In this document: positions 34,104 to 43,301 of the stretch, in pieces
How positions within the stretch are numbered: position 1 is the stretch's first letter
How the letters are laid out: every line of letters starts with the position of its first letter
Program-made: the position numbers and the translations under genes
Notes under the pieces: generated by a model
What the model was told of the DNA's origin: nothing
What the model saw: the letters and a program-made list of their open reading frames with translations, nothing else
Database searches by the model: none
NCBI RefSeq assembly: GCF_004745825.1
Contig: NZ_SRLA01000003.1
Location: forward strand, 806,001 to 870,000
Length of the DNA: 64,000 nt
Reading direction: 5' to 3'
From: Hymenobacter fodinae
Lineage (GTDB): Bacteria > Bacteroidota > Bacteroidia > Cytophagales > Hymenobacteraceae

Positions 34104-34574
34104 ATGAAACCGCTGATTGTATTGCTCACTGTGTTTGGGCTGCTGGCCGCTGGTACGTATTTCATTCAGGGTACTCCCAATTATCTATTGGCCGGCAACG
34201 GGGCCATGGCGGCCATGCTGCTACTTACCGGCGCGGCCCATTTTACCTTTACCCAAGGCATGATGCAGATGCTGCCGGACTGGCTACCCGCTAAAAAAGC
34301 CTGGGTGTATGCTACCGGTGTGCTAGAGCTGGCCCCAGCGGCGGGACTACTGATTCCGGGCGTGCGGATGGGCACGGCGGGGCTGCTCATAGCGTTTTTC
34401 GTGCTGATACTACCCGCCAATATTCTGGCCGCCCAACGTCACCTCAATTACCAAACCGGCACCCTCGATGGCCCTGGCCCGCGCTACCTCTGGTTTCGGG
34501 TGCCGCTGCAGTTCTTTTTCGTGGCCTGGACGTGGTATTTTGGCTGGTACTTGCCTGTTGTCACTACCTTCTGA
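34104..34574 (+). CDS. DoxX-like membrane protein
   Basis: 156 aa from ATG 34104. Four hydrophobic segments (about 4-21, 30-48, 68-86 and 91-110) and a C-terminal helix FRVPLQFFFVAWTWYFGWYL, matching the DoxX/DUF4267-type layout, with conserved GAAHFTFT near the second helix and LELAPAAGLLIPG in the third. Lying between a kinase and its regulator, it may belong to their signal input, but that is inference. A longer reading from 34059 overlaps the kinase end. Confidence 0.75.
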   Translation: MKPLIVLLTVFGLLAAGTYFIQGTPNYLLAGNGAMAAMLLLTGAAHFTFTQGMMQMLPDWLPAKKAWVYATGVLELAPAAGLLIPGVRMGTAGLLIAFFVLILPANILAAQRHLNYQTGTLDGPGPRYLWFRVPLQFFFVAWTWYFGWYLPVVTTF

Positions 34575-34634
34575 GAAGGAATAGTCGGCCCATTTCTAAG
34601 GCGGTGTATAGCCTTTTGCTTTTACAGTGAACTT

Positions 34635-35438
34635 ATGACGGTTTTATTACTCGAAGATGAATACCCGGCCGCCGAGCGGCTCCAACGCCTGCTCCTGCAA
34701 GCTGCCCCCGAAGCGCACGTACTAGCTGTACTCGATAGTGTGAGCAGCGCCGTGCAATGGCTCAGCGCTAACCCTGCTCCCGACCTCATTCTCTCCGATA
34801 TTCAGCTGGCCGACGGCCTGAGCCTAGACGTGTTTGATCAGTTGGTGGTACGCAGCCCTGTCATCTTTACTACCGCTTATGACGTCTATGCCATTCGGGC
34901 GTTCAAAGCCAACAGCGTGGATTATCTCCTGAAACCGGTGAAACTCGCGGAGCTGCAGGCCGCCCTCACCAAGCTACGCGAGTGGCGCACCGCTCCTTCA
35001 GAAACCCCTACCTCGCTAGTCTCGCCTGCGACTGACAAAGACGAAACCGCGCACCGCTTGGAGCGCCTACTCGACGCCCTGCCCCGCCCCGACCGCCAGT
35101 ACAAAACCCGCTTCCTGGTGCGCAGCGGCGAGCAGCTCCTACCTCTCGCTGTGAGCCAAGTGGCCTGGTTCCAGAGCCGCCACGAAACCACTACCCTCGC
35201 TACCACCGACAACCGCCGCTTCGTGGTGGACTACACGTTGGAGCAGCTTGAAAGCCTGCTGGACCCCGCCCTGTTTTTTCGGATAAACCGCCAGTTCATT
35301 GCTCAGCTCCCAGCCGTGCAGCGCCTGCACCCGCACTTCAATGGCAAGCTCCTATTAGAGCTGCAGCCCACCCCGAGTGAAGAAGTGCTGGTGAGCCGGG
35401 AGAAAGCTGGGGCAGTAAAGCAGTGGCTGGAGGGGTAA
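34635..35438 (+). CDS. LytTR-family response regulator
   Basis: 267 aa. Receiver domain 1-120 with acidic pocket E7 D8, phosphorylated D55 (LILSDIQLADG), T/S switch FTTAYDVYAIRAFKAN and K104 in DYLLKPVKL. After a Pro/Thr linker, the LytTR DNA-binding domain (about 155-265) has FLVRSGEQLLPLAVSQVAWFQS, RFVVDYTLEQLESLLDP and FFRINRQFIAQLPAVQRL. Probably receives phosphate from the LytS-type kinase at 33034. Confidence 0.92.
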   Translation: MTVLLLEDEYPAAERLQRLLLQAAPEAHVLAVLDSVSSAVQWLSANPAPDLILSDIQLADGLSLDVFDQLVVRSPVIFTTAYDVYAIRAFKANSVDYLLKPVKLAELQAALTKLREWRTAPSETPTSLVSPATDKDETAHRLERLLDALPRPDRQYKTRFLVRSGEQLLPLAVSQVAWFQSRHETTTLATTDNRRFVVDYTLEQLESLLDPALFFRINRQFIAQLPAVQRLHPHFNGKLLLELQPTPSEEVLVSREKAGAVKQWLEG

Positions 35439-35541
35439 GTCACTGGGCAGGCTGCAAGGATTAACAAGCTCGTAAGTTGCAGGAGAGCCGGTAATGTAGT
35501 TCTTTGCCCTACTACCTATTACCCGTATCCTTCCCGACTCT

Positions 35542-36675
35542 ATGACGCCCCAACTTGTATCAGAGCAAACGCCCCCCGCGTTAAGTACGAAACCGCACTA
35601 CGCCATTCTGGACGGACTGCGAGGTATTGCGGCGTTGCTGGTAGTTGCCTTTCATCTGTGTGAGCCCCTTGCCACCAGCCACTTCGATCAGATGCTCAAC
35701 CATGGGTATCTGGCCGTTGATTTTTTCTTCCTGTTGTCGGGCTTTGTGATTGGCTACGCGTACGACGACCGGTGGGGACGCATGAGCGTGCGGGAGTTCT
35801 TCAAAAGAAGGTTAGTACGGTTGCAGCCGCTAGTGGTATTAGGTATGGCCATTGGAGCACTGTGCTTCTATTTCCAAGACTCCCCCGTGTGGCCTGGCAT
35901 CAGCGAAGTACCTGTCTGGAAAACGCTGCTGGTCATGGTCATTGGCTTCACGCTGCTGCCCGTGCCCATTTCGCTTGACGTAAGGGGGTGGCAGGAAATG
36001 CACCCGCTCAATGGGCCGGGCTGGTCGTTGTTTTATGAGTACGTAGCAAATATTCTGTACGCGCTGGGTGTGCGCAAATTCTCCAATACGGCCCTGGCGG
36101 TGCTGGTAGCCCTGTCAGGTGCCGCCCTCATTCACTTGGCCGTTACCAGTCCGGCCGGTGATGTTATCGGGGGGTGGTCCCTGACCCCGGAGCAATTGCG
36201 TGTGGGCTTTACCCGAATGATGTATCCGTTTTTTGCCGGGTTGTTGTTGTCGCGGGTGGTTGTGTTAGCCAAGGTGAAACGCGCCTTTTGGTGGTCGGGG
36301 CTGTTGCTGACGCTGGTGCTTGTGTGCCCCCGAATTGGCACCTCCGAAACCGTGTGGCTTAATGGTTTGTATGATTCGCTCAGCATTGTGGTGCTCTTCC
36401 CGCTGATTGTATGGGTGGGCGCAAGCGGTCAGCTAACCAGCACGGGTGCCACCCGGCTTTGCAAGTTCTTCGGCGACATATCCTACCCCATCTACATCAC
36501 TCACTTCCCCCTCGTTCTCACCTACACTGGCTGGGTAAGCACGCACAAGCCTACGTGGCAGCAGGCGCTTCCGGTGGCTACACTCACGTTTGTAAGTGCC
36601 CTTGTACTGGCCTACCTCAGCCTGAAGTTCTATGATGAGCCCGTGCGCCGCTGGCTGAAGCAAAAGCTCGGCTAA
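35542..36675 (+). CDS. Membrane acyltransferase (acyltransferase 3 family)
   Basis: 377 aa. The N-terminus has the acyltransferase-3 signature YAILDGLRGIAALLVVAFHL, with catalytic-type His in FHL, and GYLAVDFFFLLSGFVIGYAYDD. About ten membrane helices follow, with RLVRLQPLVVLG and PLNGPGWSLFYEYVANILYALG. Such enzymes O-acylate sugars or glycolipids of the envelope. It stands between two LytTR regulators, transcribed rightwards and converging with the second. Confidence 0.9.
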   Translation: MTPQLVSEQTPPALSTKPHYAILDGLRGIAALLVVAFHLCEPLATSHFDQMLNHGYLAVDFFFLLSGFVIGYAYDDRWGRMSVREFFKRRLVRLQPLVVLGMAIGALCFYFQDSPVWPGISEVPVWKTLLVMVIGFTLLPVPISLDVRGWQEMHPLNGPGWSLFYEYVANILYALGVRKFSNTALAVLVALSGAALIHLAVTSPAGDVIGGWSLTPEQLRVGFTRMMYPFFAGLLLSRVVVLAKVKRAFWWSGLLLTLVLVCPRIGTSETVWLNGLYDSLSIVVLFPLIVWVGASGQLTSTGATRLCKFFGDISYPIYITHFPLVLTYTGWVSTHKPTWQQALPVATLTFVSALVLAYLSLKFYDEPVRRWLKQKLG

Positions 36676-36693
36676 TGCCCGCCAGCCGCGGCC

Positions 36694-37488
36694 CTACCGA
36701 TCTAGCCAGGCCTTGAACGCCGACACTTTCTCGCGGCTGACCAGCACGGTGTCGTTGTCGGGGGCGGTGGGTTTGAGGATGGTTTGGAGGCGGGAGTTGG
36801 TGTAGTGGATGATGTCGTGAATGGCTTCGGCGTGGGCCAGGTAGGCGCGGTTGAGGCGGAAGAACTCGGTAGGGTCGAGCATGCCTTCGAGCTGCTCTAG
36901 GGTGTAGTCGACCACGAACTTGCGGCCCTCACGGGTGTGCAGCAGGGTTACCTTCTCGAGGCTGGCGAAGTAGGCAATCTGCTCCACCGGAATGGCCTTC
37001 AGATGCTCCCCTACCCGCACCACGAATCGTGATTTGTATTCCTTGGCCGGCTGGGCCTGGCGCAGCACCTGGGCCAGCAGGTTCGCGTCGAAGGCGGGGG
37101 TAGCGGTCTGGCGCTGCCGCTCCAGCTTCTGCAGGGCCCCGGTGAGTTCTTCGGGGTCGATGGGCTTGAGCAGGTAGTCGACGCTGTTCACCTTGAAGGC
37201 GCGCAGGGCGTATTTGTCGTAGGCCGTAGTGAAGATGACCGGGCTCTGGATGTCGAGGCGCTCGAACAGCTCGAAGCTCAGTCCGTCGGCCAAATGAATA
37301 TCCAGAAACAGCACGTCGGGCGCTGGGCGCAGGGTGTGCAGCAGGGCTTCCGCTTCCGCCACCGATTCGGCTTTGCCCACTACCTCCACCGGCTGCGGTT
37401 GCTTGCGCAGTAGCTCCGTCAGGCGGCGGGCAGCCAGAGGTTCATCTTCAATAATCAGAGCGCGGAGTGGGGTAGCGGTTGCAGGCAT
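36694..37488 (-). CDS. LytTR-family response regulator
   Basis: 264 aa. Receiver domain with E14 D15, phosphorylated D63 (VLFLDIHLADGLS), FTTAYDKYALRAFKVN and DYLLKPIDP; LytTR domain at about 150-262 with FVVRVGEHLKAIPVEQIAYFAS, FVVDYTLEQLEGMLDP and FFRLNRAYLAHAEAIHDI. It is very similar to the regulator at 34635 (for example DGLS, SPVIFTTAYD, NSVDYLLKP), suggesting duplication of the module. Its kinase is upstream at 37826-38953; a 340-base repeat cluster separates them. Confidence 0.92.
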   Translation of the reverse strand: MPATATPLRALIIEDEPLAARRLTELLRKQPQPVEVVGKAESVAEAEALLHTLRPAPDVLFLDIHLADGLSFELFERLDIQSPVIFTTAYDKYALRAFKVNSVDYLLKPIDPEELTGALQKLERQRQTATPAFDANLLAQVLRQAQPAKEYKSRFVVRVGEHLKAIPVEQIAYFASLEKVTLLHTREGRKFVVDYTLEQLEGMLDPTEFFRLNRAYLAHAEAIHDIIHYTNSRLQTILKPTAPDNDTVLVSREKVSAFKAWLDR

Positions 37489-37537
37489 AGAGGCGAGGTT
37501 TCTACAAGTAGGGTTTCCTGTAAGTAAGGCTAGAGCT

Positions 37538-37810
37538 AGCTCCCCTCCTCAACTGAGGAGGGGCTGGGGGTGGTTGATGACGGGAAGAACGGTATTTAGA
37601 GCTAGAAGCTAGAGTGTATTAAGAGCGAATATTAAAGAACGTCATGCTGAGCGGAGGCGCAGCCATAGTCGAAGCATCTCTACCGCTTCGTCCTCACGTC
37701 GGGAATTAGCCAGAGGTAGAGATGCTTCGGCTTCGCTCAGCATGACGTTCTTTTATACTGTTCAACGGTTGGTCAACCACCCCCAACCCCTCCTCAGCTA
37801 AGGAGGGGAG
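37538..37810. repeat. Composite repeat: family A element nested between family C arms (second case)
   Basis: Family C arms at 37538-37578 (AGCTCCCCTCCTCAACTGAG...) and 37770-37810 (GTCAACCACCCCCAACCCCT...). Between them is a family A hairpin, 37641 (GTCATGCTGAGC) to 37746 (CTCAGCATGAC). Same architecture as 26821-27064. It occupies the whole kinase-regulator gap. Confidence 0.85.
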
Positions 37811-37825
37811 CCTAACCTCTAGCAT

Positions 37826-38953
37826 CTAGTTATGTTGCAATTCCAGCACGGGCAGGACTACCCCGAACTCCGTTTCCGACTCCTCTACCAGCACGGGTTG
37901 GCTGGTGAGGAAGGCGTAGCGGGCGCGCAGATTTTTCAGGCCCAGGCCCGTCGATTCGCCATCGGGGAGGCGGCGGGGGCGGCGGATGTTGCGCACGGCC
38001 AGGGTGCGGGCGTTTTCATCGAGCTCGATGCGGATGCGGAGCGGGTCGCGCTGGGAGGTGGCGTTGTGCTTGAGGGCGTTTTCCAGCAGCAGCTGCACAG
38101 CCAGCGGGGGCACTACCAGAGTTTCGAGAGCGGCGGGGGGTAGGCGCATTTCTACCTGCACGCCTTCGCCTAAGCGGGTACGCTGCAGAAACAGATAGGC
38201 CTCTACAAAGCGCATTTCTTCTGAGAGCGGCACCACTTCCTGGTCCTGACTATCGAGCACGTAGCGGTACACCTGGCTGAGCTGGCGGATAAAGCGCGTG
38301 GCCCGGGCCGGGTCGTTTTCCTCGACCAGGGAAGTCAGGGCGTTGAGGGAATTGAACAGGAAATGCGGGTCGAGCTGGCGGCGCAGGGAGTCGGCCTGGG
38401 CCTGGGCGTTTTCCTTCTGCAGGCGCTCGGCCTGGGTGGTGGCATCGCGCCAGCTCAGCAGAAACGAGCGGCTGTGCATAAACAAGGATACTACCACCGT
38501 AATCAGCAAGGGCATCACGAAGGGCCGCCAGGTAATAGAGCTCAGGGGCCGGTGATGGTAGAGCACGTTGAAGCCCGTAGTGACCAGGAATATCACAATC
38601 AGGGACAGCACCAGCGACATAGACAGCGTAATCAGAAAGCGCCGGATGGGCTGAATCGTCCAGTCGACGCGGCGGTTCAGCCACTCATTGGGAAAGCCGT
38701 TGGCCAGCCACAGGCCGTTGGTATAGAAAAAGTTATACCCAAACGTCACCAGAAAATCCTCACTCCATACCGAGCAACCACCGCAGAACAATAGGGCCAA
38801 TCCAACCGACAAGGCCACCATCATACCCAGCATGAGCACCCATTTGCGGTGCGGATAGTGCCGGCTCAGGTTGGAGAGAGAGGCTTTGCGCACGTCCAGG
38901 GCTTCTTCGGTAGTCAGGGGCGAGCGGTTCACGGGGAGGGCAGAATCAAGCAT
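37826..38953 (-). CDS. LytS-type sensor histidine kinase
   Basis: 375 aa from ATG at 38951-38953; a TTG-started form 10 residues longer is less likely. A basic cytoplasmic N-terminus (to about 38) is followed by four membrane helices (about 39-57, 68-87, 107-128 and 143-160), then the His_kinase domain with RRQLDPHFLFNSLNALTSLV (H197), N-box LLLENALKHNATSQ and G-box STGLGLKNLRARYAFL. Partner regulator at 36694. A CG-rich segment with three cysteines (FCGGCS, about 57-61) sits at the outer end of helix 1. Confidence 0.9.
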   Translation of the reverse strand: MLDSALPVNRSPLTTEEALDVRKASLSNLSRHYPHRKWVLMLGMMVALSVGLALLFCGGCSVWSEDFLVTFGYNFFYTNGLWLANGFPNEWLNRRVDWTIQPIRRFLITLSMSLVLSLIVIFLVTTGFNVLYHHRPLSSITWRPFVMPLLITVVVSLFMHSRSFLLSWRDATTQAERLQKENAQAQADSLRRQLDPHFLFNSLNALTSLVEENDPARATRFIRQLSQVYRYVLDSQDQEVVPLSEEMRFVEAYLFLQRTRLGEGVQVEMRLPPAALETLVVPPLAVQLLLENALKHNATSQRDPLRIRIELDENARTLAVRNIRRPRRLPDGESTGLGLKNLRARYAFLTSQPVLVEESETEFGVVLPVLELQHN

Positions 38954-39114
38954 AGTGGGAAACCCAGCGGGCCAATAAAGCAAGGAAAAAGATAGGTAAA
39001 ACCAGCGGCGTACAAGTGTAGGTGTTCGGCTGTGAATGTCTCTGGCCTTTTTGAGCTTCTTCCCAGTTATGCCTTTGGCTCAACTGGTGAAGTTGTTTAG
39101 AAAGTACTCAGGAT

Positions 39115-39204
39115 GTCATGTCGAGCTTGTCGAGACATCTCGCGTGCTGATGTTGTGGTAGTCAGACGTCAGCACGCGAGATGTCTCGGCAAGCTCGACA
39201 TGAC
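39115..39204. repeat. Intergenic hairpin repeat, family B (copy 4)
   Basis: GTCATGTCGAGCTTGTCGAG, ACATCTCGCGTGCTGA opens it and TCAGCACGCGAGATGTCTCG, GCAAGCTCGACATGAC closes it; near-perfect arms. Nothing else was seen in the 38954-39270 spacer. Confidence 0.88.
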
Positions 39205-39270
39205 GTTCTTTTCTCATTTCCTACTGATTATGGCACAACTCCTTGAGTTGTGAACGCAACCTGATTTACC

Positions 39271-39969
39271 TTACTTAACTGAGGCCGTTTCATAGCTTTT
39301 CAGGCGGCCTTTTACCTGCCGCTCACCCCAGTTCGGGGACAGCACGGAGGCAGGTTTGAAAGCTGTAAAGCGCGTCTGGGCTTCCTGGAAGAGGGGCTTG
39401 GCTACCTCGGCCCCGCCCCCGAACATGGAAGGCGTGTAGTACACGTTGTTGGCCTGCACCAAGTAAATGCGTGGGTTAGCAGGGTTGATTTTCTTGGCTT
39501 GGGCCAGCGTTTCGGTCACCATTTTGGAGTACTTCATGGAGCGCAGCATGGGCGAGATGCTCAGGCGGGCCTGGTAGATGTACGCCTGCACCACCAGCAG
39601 CTCCGATTCCTCGCCGCCCAGCTTGCGGGCCTGGGCCAGGGCAGCTTCGGCTTGGTCGAGGTACTTGTCCTTGGTTTCATCTTCCTCTTTGCTCACGAAG
39701 GCGGTAATTACGCGGGCGTAGGCCTGGTAGTAGCGGGGCAGCCAGTCTTTGGGGGCTACCTGGGCGGCGCGCTCCAGCTTGGCATCAGCTTGCTTGAGTT
39801 TGGCGGGGTCGCCGGTGCTCATCAGGTCCTGAATGGTGGCGGCCATCATGCTGGTGTAAGCATCGGGGTTGTTAGTGGCGGCGGTGGCAGCGGTGGGCTG
39901 CTGCGTTACGGCGGCGAAGGACGAGAAAGAGGCGGCTACCAGGGCGAGGGTGAACAGGGCTTTTTTCAT
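39271..39969 (-). CDS. Secreted TPR-like protein
   Basis: 232 aa. Signal peptide MKKALFTLALVAASFSSFA, then helical hairpins of TPR character (KLKQADAKLERAAQVAPKDW, DKYLDQAEAALAQARKL, MVTETLAQAKKINPANPRIY). Probably periplasmic. A 70-bp element identical in layout to the one before the TonB receptor at 41076-43277 precedes the start codon by 31 bases, so the two genes are likely co-regulated. Function of the protein is not known. Confidence 0.8.
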   Translation of the reverse strand: MKKALFTLALVAASFSSFAAVTQQPTAATAATNNPDAYTSMMAATIQDLMSTGDPAKLKQADAKLERAAQVAPKDWLPRYYQAYARVITAFVSKEEDETKDKYLDQAEAALAQARKLGGEESELLVVQAYIYQARLSISPMLRSMKYSKMVTETLAQAKKINPANPRIYLVQANNVYYTPSMFGGGAEVAKPLFQEAQTRFTAFKPASVLSPNWGERQVKGRLKSYETASVK

Positions 39970-40000
39970 GGCGAGGAAGTGTTTGTGGTGGTTGATGATT

Positions 40001-40070
40001 CAAAGGTGGCCCAGCCCCGGCGCCAAAGAAATTTGCCGTTACCGAACCGTCGGATTTACCGGATGAAGCG
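40001..40070 (-). promoter_or_regulatory. Promoter plus conserved upstream element, copy 1 (before 39969)
   Basis: Minus strand: CGCTTCATCC, ATCCGACG, TTCGGTAACGGCAA, then a -33-like TTTC, 19 bases, and CACCTTTG as -7 box. The second copy (43302-43371) aligns over all 70 bases without a gap. The most conserved block lies just upstream of the -33 box, where an activator would bind. Confidence 0.65.
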
Positions 40071-40226
40071 TAGCCGGCAGCTCCCAAGCGAAAATCAACG
40101 CGGCCCTTTTCCCGCCCTTTACTCCTTCCGGCCAACTAAAAACCGCCCGCGCTACCGCTAGCAGTGGTGTGGGCGGCGCAGCCCTACCCCTCTATCCGGC
40201 CCCAACCCGGCTGAGACAAGCAGGCC

Positions 40227-41000
40227 CTACCGAGCCGGTTCCGTCACGCCGATAATGACGCCGAAGTCCCCGTCCGTCTGGACCCAGTGCTGTTCCGGCA
40301 AATACGTGCGCGACACAAACCCATCAAGGTACAAAGCCGTCTGGCAGCCCTGCCGCTGGAAATACGTGGCAAAATCAAGGAAGCTGACTTTCTCCTTCGA
40401 CATAGCAAACAGCGCATTGCCATTGGGCAGTATTCCTACACCGTTGCGGATATGCAGGTTGGGGGAGTGCGGCTTGAAGGCCGGGTGCACCCGCCCATTC
40501 AGTATCAGTAGCGGCCCCGACTGCGTGGCGTAGCGCACATCCGGCACCCTGGAAAAGGCTGCGGTAAGTACAATACCGGGCTGCCCGCCAGCCGTCAGAT
40601 AAAACACCCCGTTTGGCTGCAGGTAGAAGTTTCCTACCCCCTGGGTGGTATCCAGCGGCGTGCGCACTACCCCCTGTTCCAGCAGCAACCCCAGCGGCAC
40701 GTTACCGGCTTTATACATGCCGCCGTTGGTAGCAAACAAGAGGCGCTGCCCCCGGGAAGCCAGCCACTCGCGCAGCCGCCGGATACTACGCAGCTTCTCG
40801 CCCCGCTCATCCTGCCAGTACAGGCGCAGCGTCTGTCGGCGCGGATTTACTTGGTAGCTGACGTAGTGCTCGGGGTCAGAGGCAGCCGGCGCGTGGCCGG
40901 GCCCACACTGCGTACCGCTCAAAAGCCCCAGCCCGGCCACCCACTGCAGCAGGCGACCGGGCTGGGGGCCCTGGCTATTCCGGAATAATTTCCAACTCAT
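40227..41000 (-). CDS. Phosphodiester glycosidase family protein (NAGPA domain)
   Basis: 257 aa from ATG at 40998-41000. A hydrophobic segment near 20-35 with GTQCG could be a signal or lipoprotein anchor (weak lipobox). The NAGPA/phosphodiester glycosidase domain follows: LLFATNGGMYKAGNVPLGLLLEQG, NGVFYLTAGGQPGI, YATQSGPLLILNGRVHPAF, and a conserved tail ALYLDGFVSRTYLPEQ. The family cleaves or binds exopolysaccharide-type phosphodiesters; the actual substrate here is unknown. It starts 75 bases after the TonB receptor stop and may be in the same transcript. Confidence 0.82.
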   Translation of the reverse strand: MSWKLFRNSQGPQPGRLLQWVAGLGLLSGTQCGPGHAPAASDPEHYVSYQVNPRRQTLRLYWQDERGEKLRSIRRLREWLASRGQRLLFATNGGMYKAGNVPLGLLLEQGVVRTPLDTTQGVGNFYLQPNGVFYLTAGGQPGIVLTAAFSRVPDVRYATQSGPLLILNGRVHPAFKPHSPNLHIRNGVGILPNGNALFAMSKEKVSFLDFATYFQRQGCQTALYLDGFVSRTYLPEQHWVQTDGDFGVIIGVTEPAR

Positions 41001-41075
41001 GGCGCAAGTAAAGCAAGAGCAACCTACGCCCCTACTTCCCCTGGGAACCAGCAACTCACCCCTGGCAACTGAACT

Positions 41076-43277
41076 CTACTCCGGCCGCTCGTTCACGTCG
41101 GCGGCGCGGTTCTTATTGATGGAGATGAACAGGCCCACGAACAGCATGCGGGGCGCGGTGGGCGTTACGGCCACCCGGTTGAAAGTGCCAGCGGCGTCGG
41201 GCTGGGTGGCGTAGCGGTAGCCGAACACGTTCTGCCGGCCCAGCACGTTGGTGGCCGAGACGTGCAGCACCGTGTACTGCCCGAATAGGCGGGTGACGTA
41301 GCTGGCGTTCAGGCTCAGGTCCTGGTAAGTGGGGAGCACACCCTGGTTGTAGCCGTGCTCAGGGTCGTTGAGGTCGTGGTAGCGGCGGGGGCTGCCGTAG
41401 CTGTAGGTAGCGCCCAGCAGCGTGTGCAGGCTACCTACCCAGTACTTGCCAACTACCGACACATTATGCCGGGCGGCAAAGGTAGGCACGGCCAGCACGG
41501 GGTCCTGGCGGTACTGGCGCTTGGTGTCCAGGAAGCCGTAGCTAACATAGTATTCCAGGTTTTTGACGGATTTCCGGTCACGCCAGAGCACATCCAGACC
41601 GCGGGCGTAGCCGGAGCCACCGTTGTCGTAGGTGTACGGGTTGCGCGGGTTCTGGCCGTCGTAGCGGGTGAGGTGGTTATAGGTTTTGTAGTAGGCCTCC
41701 ACCTGCAGTAGCTGCCGGTCGTGGGTGTACTGGTAGGTAAGCACCGAGTGGGTGGCTTGCTCGAAGCGCAGGCGGGGCTGCACCAGCAGCAGGGCGTTAT
41801 CGGGGGTTTGGTAGAAGCGGCCGTAGGCAGCCGAGAGGGAGCTGTTTTCGGTGGTTTGGTAGACCAGGGCTAGGCGCGGGGCCGCGTTCCACTGCTGTAG
41901 CAGCGCCGAGTATTCCGTGCGGCCTCCTACCCGGCCGGCCAAGCGGTCAGAGAGTTGAAAGTCGGATTCCACGAAGCCCGCGGCCCGTTTTTCGGTAAAC
42001 TCCGGCCGGTACACCGTGGCCAGCGTCGCGTTGGGTTGTACTTGTTGCTGTACATTTTGTGCCAGCACTTCGGCCCCAATTTTCACGTTCCAGCGGGCGG
42101 CGGCTGAGTCATTGATGAGCACCAGCCGGGCCGTGAGGGCCTGCTCCAGGGTACCAATGCGCACCGTATCGGGGGCTACGCGCTGGTGGTCACGGCTCAA
42201 CCCTACCCCCGACTGCAGGCTCCAACCCCGGCGCAGGGGGCTACGGAAGGTAGTGTTGAGGTAGCCGTTGCCCGCGCGCAGGGCCACCGTTTGGGTGCCG
42301 GCTGGCTCGGGCGAGGGCTGCCCGATGGTCATTTGCTGCTGATTCCACACTCCGTACACTTTCAGCATGCCGGCCTGACCGGTGCGATGGCGCAGGTTCA
42401 CGGAAGCCGCCAAGCCGCGCGGCGACTGAGGCCAGGTCACGTTTTGGGGTAGCAGGCGCTGGTAGGGCTGCAGGTTAGTGTAGTCGAGGGTGGCGGCTAC
42501 GGAAGTGCGCTCCCAGCGCTGCGTGCGGGCTGCGCCCAGAAACAAGGAGGTAGCCGAAATGCCGGTTTCCGTTTCCGGGGCCAGATCCGTGGAGTTCAGC
42601 AGCAACACCCCCGACAAGGCCTGCCCGTACTGAGCCGAGTAGCCGCCGGTGCTAAACACGGTGCCTTTAAACAGGCTGGGCGAGAACCGCCCGCGGGCCG
42701 GCACAGCCGCCACGGTGGCGTTGTAGGGGTTTTGCACGGGTAGGCCATCCATATACACCTTTGTTTCCGAAGCCGCCCCACCCCGCACGAACAGCATGCC
42801 ATCCTCCCCTACCCGCGTGGTGCCGGGCAAGGTGTTAAAGGCGGCGGCCACATCGGCCAGGGCCCCGGCGGTGGTTTGCACGTCGCGGGTGTTGAGGGCG
42901 GCGCTACGGTGCTCGTCGCTGGCCTCAAAGGCCCCGGCCGTAATTACCACCGAGCCGAGGGCGTGGGGGGTGCTTTTCAGCACGAGCTCCAGTTGCAGGG
43001 GCTCTTGGCGTAGCGTTACGGGCCGCTCCAGCGTTACGTAGCCGAGCAGGCTGGCTTGCAGCACGTAGCCGCCGGCCGGCTGGGTGGTCTCGAAGCGGAA
43101 GTGGCCTAGCGAGTCGGTGCTGGCGCCATCAAAGGTGGCTTTAAGAAATACGTTCACGCCAGGCAACCCCTGCCCCGCCCCGTCGCGGACGGTGCCGCTG
43201 ACAATAGTGGCAGATTGCGCTAGTAGGCCTAGCACCGGGGTGAGGAACAATAGAGCGAAGAGTAGCAGACGTTTCAT
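41076..43277 (-). CDS. TonB-dependent outer membrane receptor
   Basis: 733 aa from ATG at 43275-43277, which starts the signal peptide MKRLLLFALLFLTPVLGLLAQ; a form 9 residues longer is possible. Carboxypeptidase-regulatory-like domain at about 24-98 (SGTVRDGAGQGLPGVNVFLKA), plug at about 115-215 (LFVRGGAASETKVYMDGLPVQNPY), beta barrel to the end, closing with LFVGLFISINKNR followed by 11 more residues. It is shorter than SusC-type receptors and has no SusD partner, closer to the iron/vitamin type. Preceded by the second copy of the 70-bp control element. Confidence 0.9.
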   Translation of the reverse strand: MKRLLLFALLFLTPVLGLLAQSATIVSGTVRDGAGQGLPGVNVFLKATFDGASTDSLGHFRFETTQPAGGYVLQASLLGYVTLERPVTLRQEPLQLELVLKSTPHALGSVVITAGAFEASDEHRSAALNTRDVQTTAGALADVAAAFNTLPGTTRVGEDGMLFVRGGAASETKVYMDGLPVQNPYNATVAAVPARGRFSPSLFKGTVFSTGGYSAQYGQALSGVLLLNSTDLAPETETGISATSLFLGAARTQRWERTSVAATLDYTNLQPYQRLLPQNVTWPQSPRGLAASVNLRHRTGQAGMLKVYGVWNQQQMTIGQPSPEPAGTQTVALRAGNGYLNTTFRSPLRRGWSLQSGVGLSRDHQRVAPDTVRIGTLEQALTARLVLINDSAAARWNVKIGAEVLAQNVQQQVQPNATLATVYRPEFTEKRAAGFVESDFQLSDRLAGRVGGRTEYSALLQQWNAAPRLALVYQTTENSSLSAAYGRFYQTPDNALLLVQPRLRFEQATHSVLTYQYTHDRQLLQVEAYYKTYNHLTRYDGQNPRNPYTYDNGGSGYARGLDVLWRDRKSVKNLEYYVSYGFLDTKRQYRQDPVLAVPTFAARHNVSVVGKYWVGSLHTLLGATYSYGSPRRYHDLNDPEHGYNQGVLPTYQDLSLNASYVTRLFGQYTVLHVSATNVLGRQNVFGYRYATQPDAAGTFNRVAVTPTAPRMLFVGLFISINKNRAADVNERPE

Positions 43278-43301
43278 GGCAGCAGCAGCGTAGTGATGGA
43301 C

